Source: JANQUM01 sp047630355 (lineage in GTDB: Bacteria > Bacteroidota > Bacteroidia > Cytophagales > Spirosomataceae). Taken from it: a stretch of DNA of 64,000 nucleotides. Location of the stretch: NCBI GenBank assembly GCA_047630355.1, contig JBLHXN010000004.1, forward strand, positions 8,438-72,437, in the 5' to 3' direction. The translations under genes were made by a program, and so were the position numbers. The notes under the pieces were generated by a model that was not told the DNA's origin, ran no database searches, and worked only from the letters and a program-made list of their open reading frames with translations. Shown here piece by piece: positions 53,044 to 61,190 of the stretch. The stretch's first letter is position 1. Every line of letters starts with the position of its first letter.

Positions 53044-54309
53044 TTAGTAATGGCAACGAGCACATTCTAACCCACCAATATCTTCCACTTTCATTGGTCC
53101 TTCGGACGTTTTGTAGTGAGCCTCCATAAGTTGATCATAGTAAGCATTGTCTTTTCCGTTTACATTTGTCTGACGATGACAATCAATACACCAACCCATA
53201 GTTAATGATTTTGCTTGTTGTACCACTTCCATTGTCGGTATTTCTCCGTGGCAATTTGTACAATCCAACCCGCCTACATTTGTGTGTTGGGCGTGATTAA
53301 AATATGCTAAATCTGGCAAGTTGTGAACACGAATCCACTCGATTGGCTGGTCATTTTCAAGAGCAGTGTAGATTTTCTGAATCTCAGGAGACTCACGCTT
53401 AACCATGTTGTGGCAATTCATACAAATGTTAGCCGACGGAATACCCGCTTGCTTTCCTTTGTAAACACCTGTGTGGCAATAGGCACAATTAATTTCGTAC
53501 TCTCCAACGTGTAATTTGTGAGAGAATGCAATTGGCTGCTCAGGAGCGTATCCCTGATGAACACCAATTCCGTAAAGGCCGTCTAAAGATGCTTTCGTAG
53601 CTAAGAGGATAAACATCCAGATTACCGCAGAGCGGATTGTCTTATTTGCTACTAAACCTTTCAAATTTGCTTTAAAACGCTCTGAAATCGACATACCCGT
53701 AGTTTCTGGAGTTTCAGCACCAGCAAGTTTCGTTAACAATTGTATGATTGCTAACAAAGCAACTAATACCAACGCCATGATAGCGAGTAATGCAATTAAT
53801 ACTACGTTAAAAAACTGACCTCCACCCGTTTCGCCCGTGGCAACAGCAGCACCCGCAACAGGGACAGCAGCTACAACCGGAACATTCGCGGCGTTAATAT
53901 ATGCCAAAATTCCTTTAATTTCTGCGTCCCCAAAACTTGGGAAGGCGGTCATTTGAGCTTTATTGTACTTTTCGTACAGCTTAACCGCGTAATCATCGCC
54001 ACTAGCAATAACCGCGTTTGGATTATTAATCCATTTCTTCAACCAAGGATAATCACGCCTTTCCTGAATACCTTTTAAGCCAGGTCCCACTACAACAGCG
54101 TTATCTGTAGCATGGCACTGGGCACAGTTATTTTTGTATAGTTTTTCTCCAAGAACAACATCCCCATCGCTGTCTGCGGGAGCAGCGGCTTCGACAGCTA
54201 CAGGTGCCGCATCAACAGCAGGAGCGGCATCTTGTGCAACTGCCGTAGCAGTAACGAAGAAGACCACAAATAGAGTCCTGAACAAGCTTTTCTGTATTTT
54301 TAGGTACAT
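53044..54309 (-). CDS. actA: Alternative Complex III subunit ActA, six-haem cytochrome c
   Basis: 421 residues, first gene of the respiratory cluster. A signal peptide ends around TAVAQ, then an Ala/Val/Pro-rich linker. A monohaem cytochrome c domain comes first (CAQCHATD, about 62). One or two membrane helices follow (FFNVVLIALLAIMALVLVALLAI and WMFILLATKASLDG). The multihaem part has five CxxCH motifs: CAYCH, CMNCH, CTNCH, CIDCH and a final CARCHY. The Rhodothermus protein is pentahaem, so the N-terminal domain is an addition. A consensus promoter lies at 54347-54377. Confidence 0.94.
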   Translation of the reverse strand: MYLKIQKSLFRTLFVVFFVTATAVAQDAAPAVDAAPVAVEAAAPADSDGDVVLGEKLYKNNCAQCHATDNAVVVGPGLKGIQERRDYPWLKKWINNPNAVIASGDDYAVKLYEKYNKAQMTAFPSFGDAEIKGILAYINAANVPVVAAVPVAGAAVATGETGGGQFFNVVLIALLAIMALVLVALLAIIQLLTKLAGAETPETTGMSISERFKANLKGLVANKTIRSAVIWMFILLATKASLDGLYGIGVHQGYAPEQPIAFSHKLHVGEYEINCAYCHTGVYKGKQAGIPSANICMNCHNMVKRESPEIQKIYTALENDQPIEWIRVHNLPDLAYFNHAQHTNVGGLDCTNCHGEIPTMEVVQQAKSLTMGWCIDCHRQTNVNGKDNAYYDQLMEAHYKTSEGPMKVEDIGGLECARCHY

Positions 54310-54346
54310 AATTTTATGAGTACAATTAAGTGCTTTTTTCTATTTG

Positions 54347-54377
54347 CAAAACTAATCGAGGAATGACTTGAATCAAA
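54347..54377 (-). promoter_or_regulatory. Promoter of the act-cox respiratory cluster
   Basis: On the minus strand: TTTG (54377-54374), 19 bases, TAGTTTTG (54354-54347), exact at all fixed positions, about 37 bases before the actA ATG. No other promoter of this quality is seen inside the cluster. Confidence 0.75.
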
Positions 54378-54580
54378 AAAGTTGTATAACTTTTTTTATG
54401 AGCCAATCTTATTTATACTTATTCTAAATAAGTACTTAATCATCTCACTATAAGTTCCTTGTATAAGTATTTCTCTTACGTATATAGGTTTAGTACGTTC
54501 AGAAATGGCTGCAATTCTAATGTGTAGATTGCGTTTGGACTAATAACTTCGGAGAGAAGAACAAGAACGTGAAGAAAAAG

Positions 54581-54651
54581 AGGTTCCGAGCGGATTCGAA
54601 CCGCTGTAGGAGGTTTTGCAGACCTCTGCCTAGCCGCTCGGCCACGGAACC
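54581..54651 (-). tRNA. tRNA-Cys (GCA)
   Basis: 71 bases. Acceptor GGTTCCG with CGGAACC. The anticodon stem GAGGT / ACCTC encloses CTGCAAA, giving GCA. The T arm reads AGCGGTTCGAATCCGCT. CCA is not encoded. Confidence 0.95.
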
Positions 54652-54737
54652 TTTTATCTTTTGGGAATGCAAAAGTACGAGCATGCTAATGAAATAACAA
54701 AAAAAAATCAGATTATTTAAGTCAGGTGGAAAAATAA

Positions 54738-54766
54738 AACGGGTCACACAAAATGTGCGACCCGTT
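54738..54766 (-). terminator. rpsA terminator
   Basis: Arms AACGGGTCgCACA and TGTGtGACCCGTT (one mismatch) with a three-base loop, followed by T-rich sequence on the minus strand, about 35 bases after the rpsA stop. Confidence 0.85.
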
Positions 54767-54801
54767 CAAATATTCATAAACAAGTTCTGAAGAACTGTAT
54801 A

Positions 54802-56592
54802 TTATCTTCCTTCTCCCTTCAGCTGCTCTTTCAAGTTTGCCAAAGCAGAAAGATCGCCAAGAGTTGACTTCTCAGTCTCTTGTGACTTAGATGAAGATTC
54901 AGTTGACTTCTTAGAAGTTGACTTAGCAGCCTTCTTCGCAACAACCGGCTCTTCGCTTGGAGCTTCCCAGCTACGTGTATGCGAAAGAACGATACGCTTC
55001 TCGTCTTTATTAAATTCAAGTACTACGAAAGGTAGTTTCTCGCCTACTTCCGCTACCGAACCGTCTTCTTTAGCCAAATGCTTCAAAGCAGCGTAACCTT
55101 CGATTCCATAAGGAAGCTCAAGCATTGCTTGCTTATCAGTTTTCACTGTAATTAAACATTCGTGGGTGGTACCAGCTCCAAACGTATCTTCGAAAGCATC
55201 CCAAGGGTTTTGCTCCAAGTGCTTATGGCTCAACGCCAGACGACGATTCTCAGTATCAAGTTCAAGCACAATCACCTCTAATTCTTCACCAATTTTAACG
55301 AAGTCTGAAGGATGCTTGATTTTCTTGGTCCAAGAAAGATCAGATACGTGTACAAGACCGTCAATTCCTTCCTCAAGCTCTAAGAAGAGACCGAAGTTAG
55401 TTAGATTACGAACTGTACCTTTATGTTGTGTACCGATTGCATACTTGGTCAACAAGTCTGTCTTGTTCCAAGGATCTTCAGTAAGTTGCTTAATACCTAA
55501 TGACATCTTACGCTCTTCACGATCCATTGTCAACACTACGGCATCAATCTCATCTCCGATTTGTAAGAAATCAGATGGATTACGAAGGTGCTGCGACCAT
55601 GACATTTCCGAAACGTGAATCAAACCTTCAACGCCTGGCTTCAACTCAAGGAATGCACCGTAATCAGCGATATTTACAACTTTTCCTTTAATCTTAGAAC
55701 CAACCTCAAGCTCAGTAGCAAGAGAATCCCAAGGATGCTCTTGTAGCTGCTTCATACCTAAAGAGATACGCTTCTTGTCTTCGTCGAAGTCAAGAACAAC
55801 AATATTAAGCTTGTCGTCAAGGTTAAGTACCTCGTTTGGATGATTAACACGACCCCAAGAAATATCAGTGATGTGCAATAGACCATCAACACCACCCAAG
55901 TCGATGAATACACCGAAGTTGGTAATATTTTTAACAACACCTTCAAGCACTTGACCTTTCTCAAGGTTGTTAAGTATTTGCTGACGCTGCTTTTCGAGAT
56001 CTTTCTCAATCAACACTTTATGTGAAACAACGACGTTGTCGTTGGCGTGGTTAATTTTAACCACTTTAACTTCCATTTGCTTACCGACAAATACGTCGAA
56101 GTCACGGATTGGCTTAACATCAATTTGTGAACCTGGAAGGAAAGACTCGATACCGTGAATATCCACGATAAGACCACCTTTTGTACGACGCTTCACAAGT
56201 GCATCAAGTACTGTATCTTCCTCAAATGCCTTCTCAATGTTCTCCCACGCTTTCAGGATTCTCGCCTTCTTACGTGAAATGATTAACTGACCGTTTGCAT
56301 CTTCTTGCTTTTCAATAAAAACGTGTACGATGTCACCGATTTTCAAATCGGGAAGGTCTTTAAATTCGTTACGTGAAACGATACCATCAGATTTGAATCC
56401 AATGTTTAATAATACTTCACGATCAGTGATACCCACAACGGATGCATCTACTACGTCTTTTTCGTCGATGCTGGACAATGAATCCGTGTACATTGTCTCA
56501 AGTTCGGCTTTTTCTGCCTTGGAATACCCACTTCCGATACCTTTATCGGTTATGCTATCCCAATCAAATTCCATGATGTCTTGATTTGCCAT
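54802..56592 (-). CDS. rpsA: Ribosomal protein bS1
   Basis: 596 residues, close to the usual length. It has six S1/OB-fold RNA-binding domains. The later ones carry clear S1 signatures: GVVKNITNFGVFIDLGGVDG, GKVVNIADYGAFLELKPGVEG and GTVRNLTNFGLFLELEEGIDG, each followed by LIHVS/LHITD. The C-terminus is a Lys/Ser-rich tail (KKAAKSTSKKSTESSSKSQ). It tethers mRNA to the 30S subunit. The leader has a consensus promoter and alternative hairpins. Confidence 0.96.
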   Translation of the reverse strand: MANQDIMEFDWDSITDKGIGSGYSKAEKAELETMYTDSLSSIDEKDVVDASVVGITDREVLLNIGFKSDGIVSRNEFKDLPDLKIGDIVHVFIEKQEDANGQLIISRKKARILKAWENIEKAFEEDTVLDALVKRRTKGGLIVDIHGIESFLPGSQIDVKPIRDFDVFVGKQMEVKVVKINHANDNVVVSHKVLIEKDLEKQRQQILNNLEKGQVLEGVVKNITNFGVFIDLGGVDGLLHITDISWGRVNHPNEVLNLDDKLNIVVLDFDEDKKRISLGMKQLQEHPWDSLATELEVGSKIKGKVVNIADYGAFLELKPGVEGLIHVSEMSWSQHLRNPSDFLQIGDEIDAVVLTMDREERKMSLGIKQLTEDPWNKTDLLTKYAIGTQHKGTVRNLTNFGLFLELEEGIDGLVHVSDLSWTKKIKHPSDFVKIGEELEVIVLELDTENRRLALSHKHLEQNPWDAFEDTFGAGTTHECLITVKTDKQAMLELPYGIEGYAALKHLAKEDGSVAEVGEKLPFVVLEFNKDEKRIVLSHTRSWEAPSEEPVVAKKAAKSTSKKSTESSSKSQETEKSTLGDLSALANLKEQLKGEGR

Positions 56593-56621
56593 AAATAATT
56601 GATAATTAGTCCGTTGTTACG

Positions 56622-56655
56622 TTAGTTCGCCGGACACTCAAACTAACTTTTAGTT
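56622..56655 (-). promoter_or_regulatory. Alternative-hairpin region in the rpsA leader
   Basis: In the transcript AACTAA (56655-56650), TTAGTT (56646-56641) and again AACTAA (56627-56622) occur in order, so the middle element can pair with either neighbour. A GTCCG / CGGAC pair encloses the last copy. It may serve autoregulation by S1; unproven. Confidence 0.35.
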
Positions 56656-56685
56656 AAAAATATAATATTTCCCCAAAAAGGAGTG

Positions 56686-56717
56686 CAAAGGTAGTGACCA
56701 CGCCCTATATTTACAAT
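56686..56717 (-). promoter_or_regulatory. rpsA promoter
   Basis: On the minus strand: ATTG (56717-56714), 20 bases, TACCTTTG (56693-56686). The -7 box is exact and identical to that of the tRNA-tuf promoter. Leader about 90 bases. Confidence 0.7.
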
Positions 56718-56743
56718 CTTATATACTGAAAATATAAGTACCC

Positions 56744-57118
56744 ATGAAGTTACTATTCAAATTCACGACGGCATTTCTATTTACGATGCTAACAATAGCC
56801 GCTTCGGCACAGGCTAACCTCGATATTGACGACTTCGTAAAGATTTATAAATCAACTCCGAATTCACAATTACTTGACGTAAGGACGCCCAATGAATGGT
56901 CAGGAGGCAAGCTTGCCAACTCAGTATGCGTAGATTATCTAAGCGAAAGCTTCTCTCAAGGCGTAGCGAAGTTTGATAAAGACAAGCCCGTATTTGTGTA
57001 TTGTGCCGTCGGAGGACGAAGTGCGAAGGCTTCTAAAGTATTAAAAGATGCTGGTTTCAAGCAAATTTATAATTTAAAAGGAGCAGGATATAGTCAATTG
57101 AAAGCCAAAGGTTTGTAA
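56744..57118 (+). CDS. Exported single-domain rhodanese
   Basis: 124 residues. A signal peptide ends at AASAQA (about 24). The rhodanese domain has LLDVRTPNEWSGGKLANS (about 47) and the active-site loop VYCAVGGRSAKASKVL with the catalytic cysteine (about 94), then AGFKQIYNLKGAG. It would transfer sulphane sulphur in the periplasm. Divergent from rpsA, no operon partner. Confidence 0.9.
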   Translation: MKLLFKFTTAFLFTMLTIAASAQANLDIDDFVKIYKSTPNSQLLDVRTPNEWSGGKLANSVCVDYLSESFSQGVAKFDKDKPVFVYCAVGGRSAKASKVLKDAGFKQIYNLKGAGYSQLKAKGL

Positions 57119-57198
57119 CGAATCTGCTTGTAAATCAACTAAGGTTCGCATACTTTTACATTGTTGTACCCTCTTTCATCCAATAAATTTAATGTGTT

Positions 57199-57273
57199 AT
57201 GAACCGTAAAGACATCTATTATTACGTGAGTATGATAAGCGTAATTTTGTTCTTTTCCTGGCTCATCTCCTAA
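57199..57273 (+). CDS. Possible 24-residue membrane microprotein
   Basis: ATG at 57199 encodes MNRKDIYYYVSMISVILFFS followed by WLIS and a TAA. A charged start with one hydrophobic helix is typical of membrane microproteins, but the frame is short and could be chance. It ends two bases before the next gene. Confidence 0.35.
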   Translation: MNRKDIYYYVSMISVILFFSWLIS

Positions 57274-57275
57274 CT

Positions 57276-57536
57276 TTGGCAACCACTCAACAAATTTTGA
57301 AAAACAAAACCTACCGTCGGTTATTAATGGCTGCCGTAGCTACCGCATCACTCGGTCTCGCCCCCTTCTTTCCTGAACCGCACTTGCTTGGCAAAATTAA
57401 GTGGCTATTCGGTGGTGCCGAAGGAATGGCCGCAACTGATTATTTTGATTTGCTGCTTCACGCTGCTCCGTGGGTATGGCTCGGGTACGAAACTTACCGG
57501 GTTTTGAAAGAACCTACCGAGCCCTCACCTCTCTGA
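57276..57536 (+). CDS. Small conserved membrane protein, unknown function
   Basis: 86 residues from a TTG start. The first ATG lies seventeen codons in and would remove the conserved-looking LKNKTYRRLL. Two membrane-prone segments: AAVATASLGLAPFFPEPHLLGK (about 18-40) and DLLLHAAPWVWLGYETY (about 58-75). The LGLAPFFPEPH and DYFDLLLHAAPW pieces look like those in small proteins of other Bacteroidota, but I know no function. It is two bases after the microprotein frame. Confidence 0.6.
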   Translation: MATTQQILKNKTYRRLLMAAVATASLGLAPFFPEPHLLGKIKWLFGGAEGMAATDYFDLLLHAAPWVWLGYETYRVLKEPTEPSPL

Positions 57537-57653
57537 GGGCAATTCAAGGCACATTTTAAGCCATTGAGTTCTTTTAGACGCAACTTTACAGCAATAAGTT
57601 TAGGCTATTGAAAACCTCCCACAATAATAACTTACCTAAGGTATGTTAAAACC

Positions 57654-58730
57654 TTCGTACGTTCATTTTGCGACTCGAATAACGACGGTATCGACGACTT
57701 GAACGGAATCACTTCTAAACTGGATACCTCGAAGACCTCGGTATTGAAGCAATTTGGCTCACTCCATTTTCAAGTCTCCTACGTATCATAAATATGACGT
57801 CACCGATTACCGGGAAATTGATCCTAAATACGGCACCATGGCTGATTTTGAGAGACTCGTTTCTGAGGCTCACCAAAGAAATATAAAGGTTATTATTGAC
57901 CTCGTAATAAATCATACGAGTATCCGTCACAGGTGGTTTAGGGAGGCGAAAAAAGGATCCGACAATCCTTACCGTAATTTTTACAACTGGTTGACTCCAA
58001 AAAAATCAAGGAGTTAAGAATTGCCCGAAGGGAGAAAACGGCAGACTCATTCGAGACCGATCCTTGGCACTGGGTAAATGAAAGCGATAAGAAAAAATAT
58101 TATGGCATGTTTTGGAGCGGCATGGCCGATCTGAATGTGGATGAGCCGCAAGTAAGCCGCGAAATTTATGACATCGGCAAATTCTGGTTAAGTAAAGGAG
58201 TAGACGGGTTCAGGATGGATGCGGCAAAGCACATTTGTCCTGACGATGAAGTGCACAAAACTCACGCATTTTGGGAAGAATTCAGGAGTGAAATGGAAAC
58301 CGTAAAACCAGACGAAGGAATTCGGGAGGCTTTTCTTTGGGATATTAGAAAAAATGATAGAGACCGGACCAACTGGCGTAAACCGAAATACAATACTGAC
58401 TCCCGGGTTACACCGTTAAATTAGCAAAAAACGGACACGGGTTCGATGTATAACCATTATCGTAAACTTATCCATTTGCGTAAATCACAACTCGCATTGA
58501 GTCAGGTTTCTCCGCCTAATTTACAAGAAAGTCCCCTTTCAGTTTCACCGAACAAATTAGTTGCCTTTGTAAGACCGCACGAGTCTGGCAACTTACTAAT
58601 TATACAAAATATTAGTAACAAAATGGTCAAATTCAAGTTTCCTGAATGTCAGGAAACTATTTACGATGAGTTATCAACCGCAACGCGGAACGTAGTTTCT
58701 CCGTTTGCGTTAATTATCGTGAAGATTTAA
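57654..58730 (+). pseudogene. Degraded GH13 alpha-amylase/trehalose synthase-type gene
   Basis: Pieces of one GH13 enzyme run in order but in several frames: VRSFCDSNNDGIDDLNG, YLEDLGIEAIWLTP, KSPTYHKYDVTDYREIDP, VIIDLVINHTS, YYGMFWSGMADLNVDEPQV and GVDGFRMDAAKHI (this holds the nucleophile aspartate). After a stop at 58422, HYRKLIHLRKSQLAL and the C-terminal beta domain resume at 58446. Between these two about 150 or more codons are missing, including the catalytic glutamate and the second aspartate. There are also at least two frameshifts near 57724 and 57765 and a stop at 58014. No activity possible. Confidence 0.85.
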
Positions 58731-58746
58731 AATAAATTAATTACAG

Positions 58747-59292
58747 ATGAATATTGAGATAGTTTCGGGAAGCCCCCGTGAAAATAGCGTTACAGTTCGA
58801 GTTGCTAAGTTTCTGAATAATGAACTAAGCAGAAAATTCGACAAGCATAATGTTGACTTATTAGACGTACGGGATTTCCCGCTGCCAATGATACAGGAAG
58901 TTTGGGGTTCTATTGACAAAGTGCCGGAAGAGTGGAAGCCACTTGCGGAAAGAATATTCGGTGCTGATGCGTTCATCCTCGTTACGCCCGAATACAACGG
59001 AAGTTACTCTCCAGCGATGAAAAACTTATTTGATCATTTCGCGAAGCAGAGCAGAAAGCCATTCGGTATTGTCACGGCATCGCCGGGAGCAATGGGCGGA
59101 ATGCGGGCTTCGCAACAACTTCAGCAAATGGTTTGTGCGTTTGCCGGCGTACCTTGTCCGCAAATGCTGATTATTCCGGGCGTTGACAAAAAGTTTGATG
59201 AATCAGGCGTGTTGACAGACGAGTTTTTTCAGAAGAATATTGATTCCTTTGTTGAAGAGTACAAATGGCTTGCCGAGAAGTTAACAGACTAA
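58747..59292 (+). CDS. NADPH-dependent FMN reductase family protein
   Basis: 181 residues, a flavodoxin-fold NAD(P)H:FMN or quinone oxidoreductase. GSPRENSVTVRVAKFL is the phosphate-binding loop at the N-terminus, TPEYNGSYSPAMKNLFDHF (about 80) the flavin-stacking motif, and SPGAMGGMRASQQLQQM the dimer/flavin segment. Cytosolic. It is followed by the plsC-like gene after about 60 bases. The decayed GH13 gene lies directly upstream. Confidence 0.9.
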   Translation: MNIEIVSGSPRENSVTVRVAKFLNNELSRKFDKHNVDLLDVRDFPLPMIQEVWGSIDKVPEEWKPLAERIFGADAFILVTPEYNGSYSPAMKNLFDHFAKQSRKPFGIVTASPGAMGGMRASQQLQQMVCAFAGVPCPQMLIIPGVDKKFDESGVLTDEFFQKNIDSFVEEYKWLAEKLTD

Positions 59293-59354
59293 AATTTCTC
59301 CTTTTTGCGTACATTTGGACTTTGTAGAACCACTTACTCCGTTTGTTCCCGCGT

Positions 59355-60089
59355 ATGAAATTTGTAGAACGTATCGCTTTGCTCCTGTACAACGTCTGGA
59401 GTTTGTTGTGGTTTGTGGGAGTTTACTTATTACTTTTCCCTTTCATATACATTGCGATTCAACAGAAATCCTGGCATCCAATCGGACACAAGCTGACGCA
59501 GGTTTGGTCTTACCTGCTATTTTTCATAATTGGAAAAAAAATACGTGTAGAAAGGGAATTCGAGATGAATCCGAAAGGCACGTACGTTTTCGTGGCAAAC
59601 CACTTTTCTTACCTCGATATTGCCGCCGGAATGGGCATTTTCAATAACCACTTTGCTTTTATCGGAAAGAGCTCAGTTCGCAAAATACCGCTTTTAGGTT
59701 ATATGTTTTACAGGCTGCATATCATGGTTGACCGAAGTGATAGAAACAGTCGCAGTAATTCATTGAATCGTGGAATAAAATCACTCAGGTCAGGAAGAAG
59801 CGTCTTTGTAATGCCAGAAGGTGGTGTAGTTTCAAAAAATATCCCGCAGATGGCACATCCGTTTAAAGACGGGGCGTTCATTATGGCGATTGAAAATAAA
59901 GTACCAATTGTGCCAATAACCTTTGTTAACAATTATAAAATAATGCCTGGCTTTAAACTCCAGTGGGGTACGCCAGAAGTAGTAATCCATAAAGCTATTT
60001 CTACTGAAAATAAAACGAAGGCGGATATAAACGCATTGAGAGAAGAAGTGTACGGAATTATTCAGAAAACAATCGACGAAAACAACTAA
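59355..60089 (+). CDS. 1-acylglycerol-3-phosphate acyltransferase (PlsC family)
   Basis: 244 residues from the ATG at 59355. A TTG 12 bases upstream is less likely. A membrane helix covers about 14-40. The acyltransferase motifs are all present: NHFSYLD (HX4D, about 82), the basic GKSSVRKIPLLG, VMPEGGVVS (the FPEG-type block, about 150) and IVPITFV. It would acylate lysophosphatidic acid or a related acceptor in membrane lipid synthesis. gatC follows after six bases. Confidence 0.88.
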   Translation: MKFVERIALLLYNVWSLLWFVGVYLLLFPFIYIAIQQKSWHPIGHKLTQVWSYLLFFIIGKKIRVEREFEMNPKGTYVFVANHFSYLDIAAGMGIFNNHFAFIGKSSVRKIPLLGYMFYRLHIMVDRSDRNSRSNSLNRGIKSLRSGRSVFVMPEGGVVSKNIPQMAHPFKDGAFIMAIENKVPIVPITFVNNYKIMPGFKLQWGTPEVVIHKAISTENKTKADINALREEVYGIIQKTIDENN

Positions 60090-60095
60090 GAAGCG

Positions 60096-60383
60096 ATGAA
60101 AATAGATAAAAAAACCGTTGAAAAGATTGCTCATTTATCTCGTCTTCAGGTTTCTGATGATGAAGTAACGGAAATGCAAACGGGCTTATCAAAAATATTA
60201 AACTGGATGGAACAGCTTAACGAGGTTGATACAAGCGGTGTTGAGCCACTTACTCACATGAGCAACGAAGTAAATGTGCTAAGGGAAGATAAACCCGTGA
60301 ATAGACTCAGTCGGGAAGACGGACTCAAAAATGCTCCAAAACGAACTACTGATTACATAACGGTACCGAAAGTGGTAGATTAA
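60096..60383 (+). CDS. gatC: Asp/Glu-tRNA amidotransferase subunit GatC
   Basis: 95 residues, normal length. KTVEKIAHLSRLQVSDDEV at the start, ILNWMEQLNEVDTSGVEPLTH in the middle and LREDKPVNRLSREDGLKNAPK at the end are GatC signatures. It stabilises the GatAB complex that makes Gln-tRNA(Gln) and/or Asn-tRNA(Asn). gatA and gatB are not in this window. Confidence 0.95.
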   Translation: MKIDKKTVEKIAHLSRLQVSDDEVTEMQTGLSKILNWMEQLNEVDTSGVEPLTHMSNEVNVLREDKPVNRLSREDGLKNAPKRTTDYITVPKVVD

Positions 60384-60437
60384 TTAAGAAGAAGTCAAGG
60401 AATTTTTTCTCCTACCTATCTAATAGTAGAGGGTCAG

Positions 60438-61049
60438 TTATTTCGACGAAAGACTTCCTCTTTTGTGTCTTTCCTGAGCTTCCAAATCCATATAGAATAA
60501 GGTTCTGTTTGGGTAAAAAGGATGCTCTATCATGCGTATCTCAGCTTCAGAAGGTTCGGTGATTTCCTATCCTGAAAAACCTTAGTCTGTATTACGCTCA
60601 ATGAGTAAATCAACTCCCTGATCTAAAGCCTTTCGGAGCGTTCTAACTATAACCTGTCCTAAAGGCAATTCATAAACCCGGATAATTGTGGAATCCTGTA
60701 CCATTTTTAGCTTTTCGCGGTGCACTTATGCACGGTATTCTCGGTACTCTTTTAGTGAATCATCTAAAGCAGCTATCTGGTAGTTTGCTCTTAAGAGTGC
60801 CCGTTCAAAACATTCTTTTTGCGTACGAATACTGTCGTTTTTTCGCTCTACTTCGCTTCCGTATTGGTTTATCGTACCGGCTTGTTCGTTAACTCTGGCT
60901 TTAGATAATTTGAGTTCTTCTTTCACAGAATTGAGCTGTTTCGTCATATAGCGGTTCCTCGGAATACTAATATCGAGCCTACTTCGTTTTTGAGCTAAAA
61001 TATCTTCCGACAAAAAAAACGAAAAAAAAACAATATTTTTACGAGGTTT
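60438..61049 (-). pseudogene. Decayed coiled-coil protein with in-frame stops
   Basis: One minus-strand frame of 204 codons runs without a shift from 61049 to a TAA at 60438 but contains stops at 60726 (TAA), 60582 (TAA) and 60567 (TAG), and has no ATG at the 5' end. The remaining text is protein-like: a hydrophobic start (NIVFFSFFL), a heptad-type coiled coil (MTKQLNSVKEELKLSKARVNE), then QVIVRTLRKALDQGVDLLIE and IEHPFYPNRTLFYMDLEAQE. Family unknown, perhaps an exported coiled-coil protein. Confidence 0.6.
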
Positions 61050-61190
61050 TTAAATTTCCTCAAAGGTATAGGGTAGTTAAAGGTCACTCAGTTAGTAGTT
61101 TGTTATTAGATTGATTAACAAATATTACCGTGATAAATACAAAAATATTCTATTTAACAACTTCCTAATTCGCTCGTTTTCCCAATAATT

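Noticed and set aside
54517..54747. Open minus-strand frame of 76 codons
   Set aside because: It covers the whole tRNA-Cys gene; no independent support.
55166..55618. 150-codon plus-strand frame
   Set aside because: It is antisense to rpsA, whose repeated S1 domains naturally give long antisense frames.
60438..61049. Stop-codon reassignment or readthrough
   Set aside because: The broken genes in this window contain TAA, TAG and TGA alike as well as frameshifts, and the intact genes use all three as normal stops.
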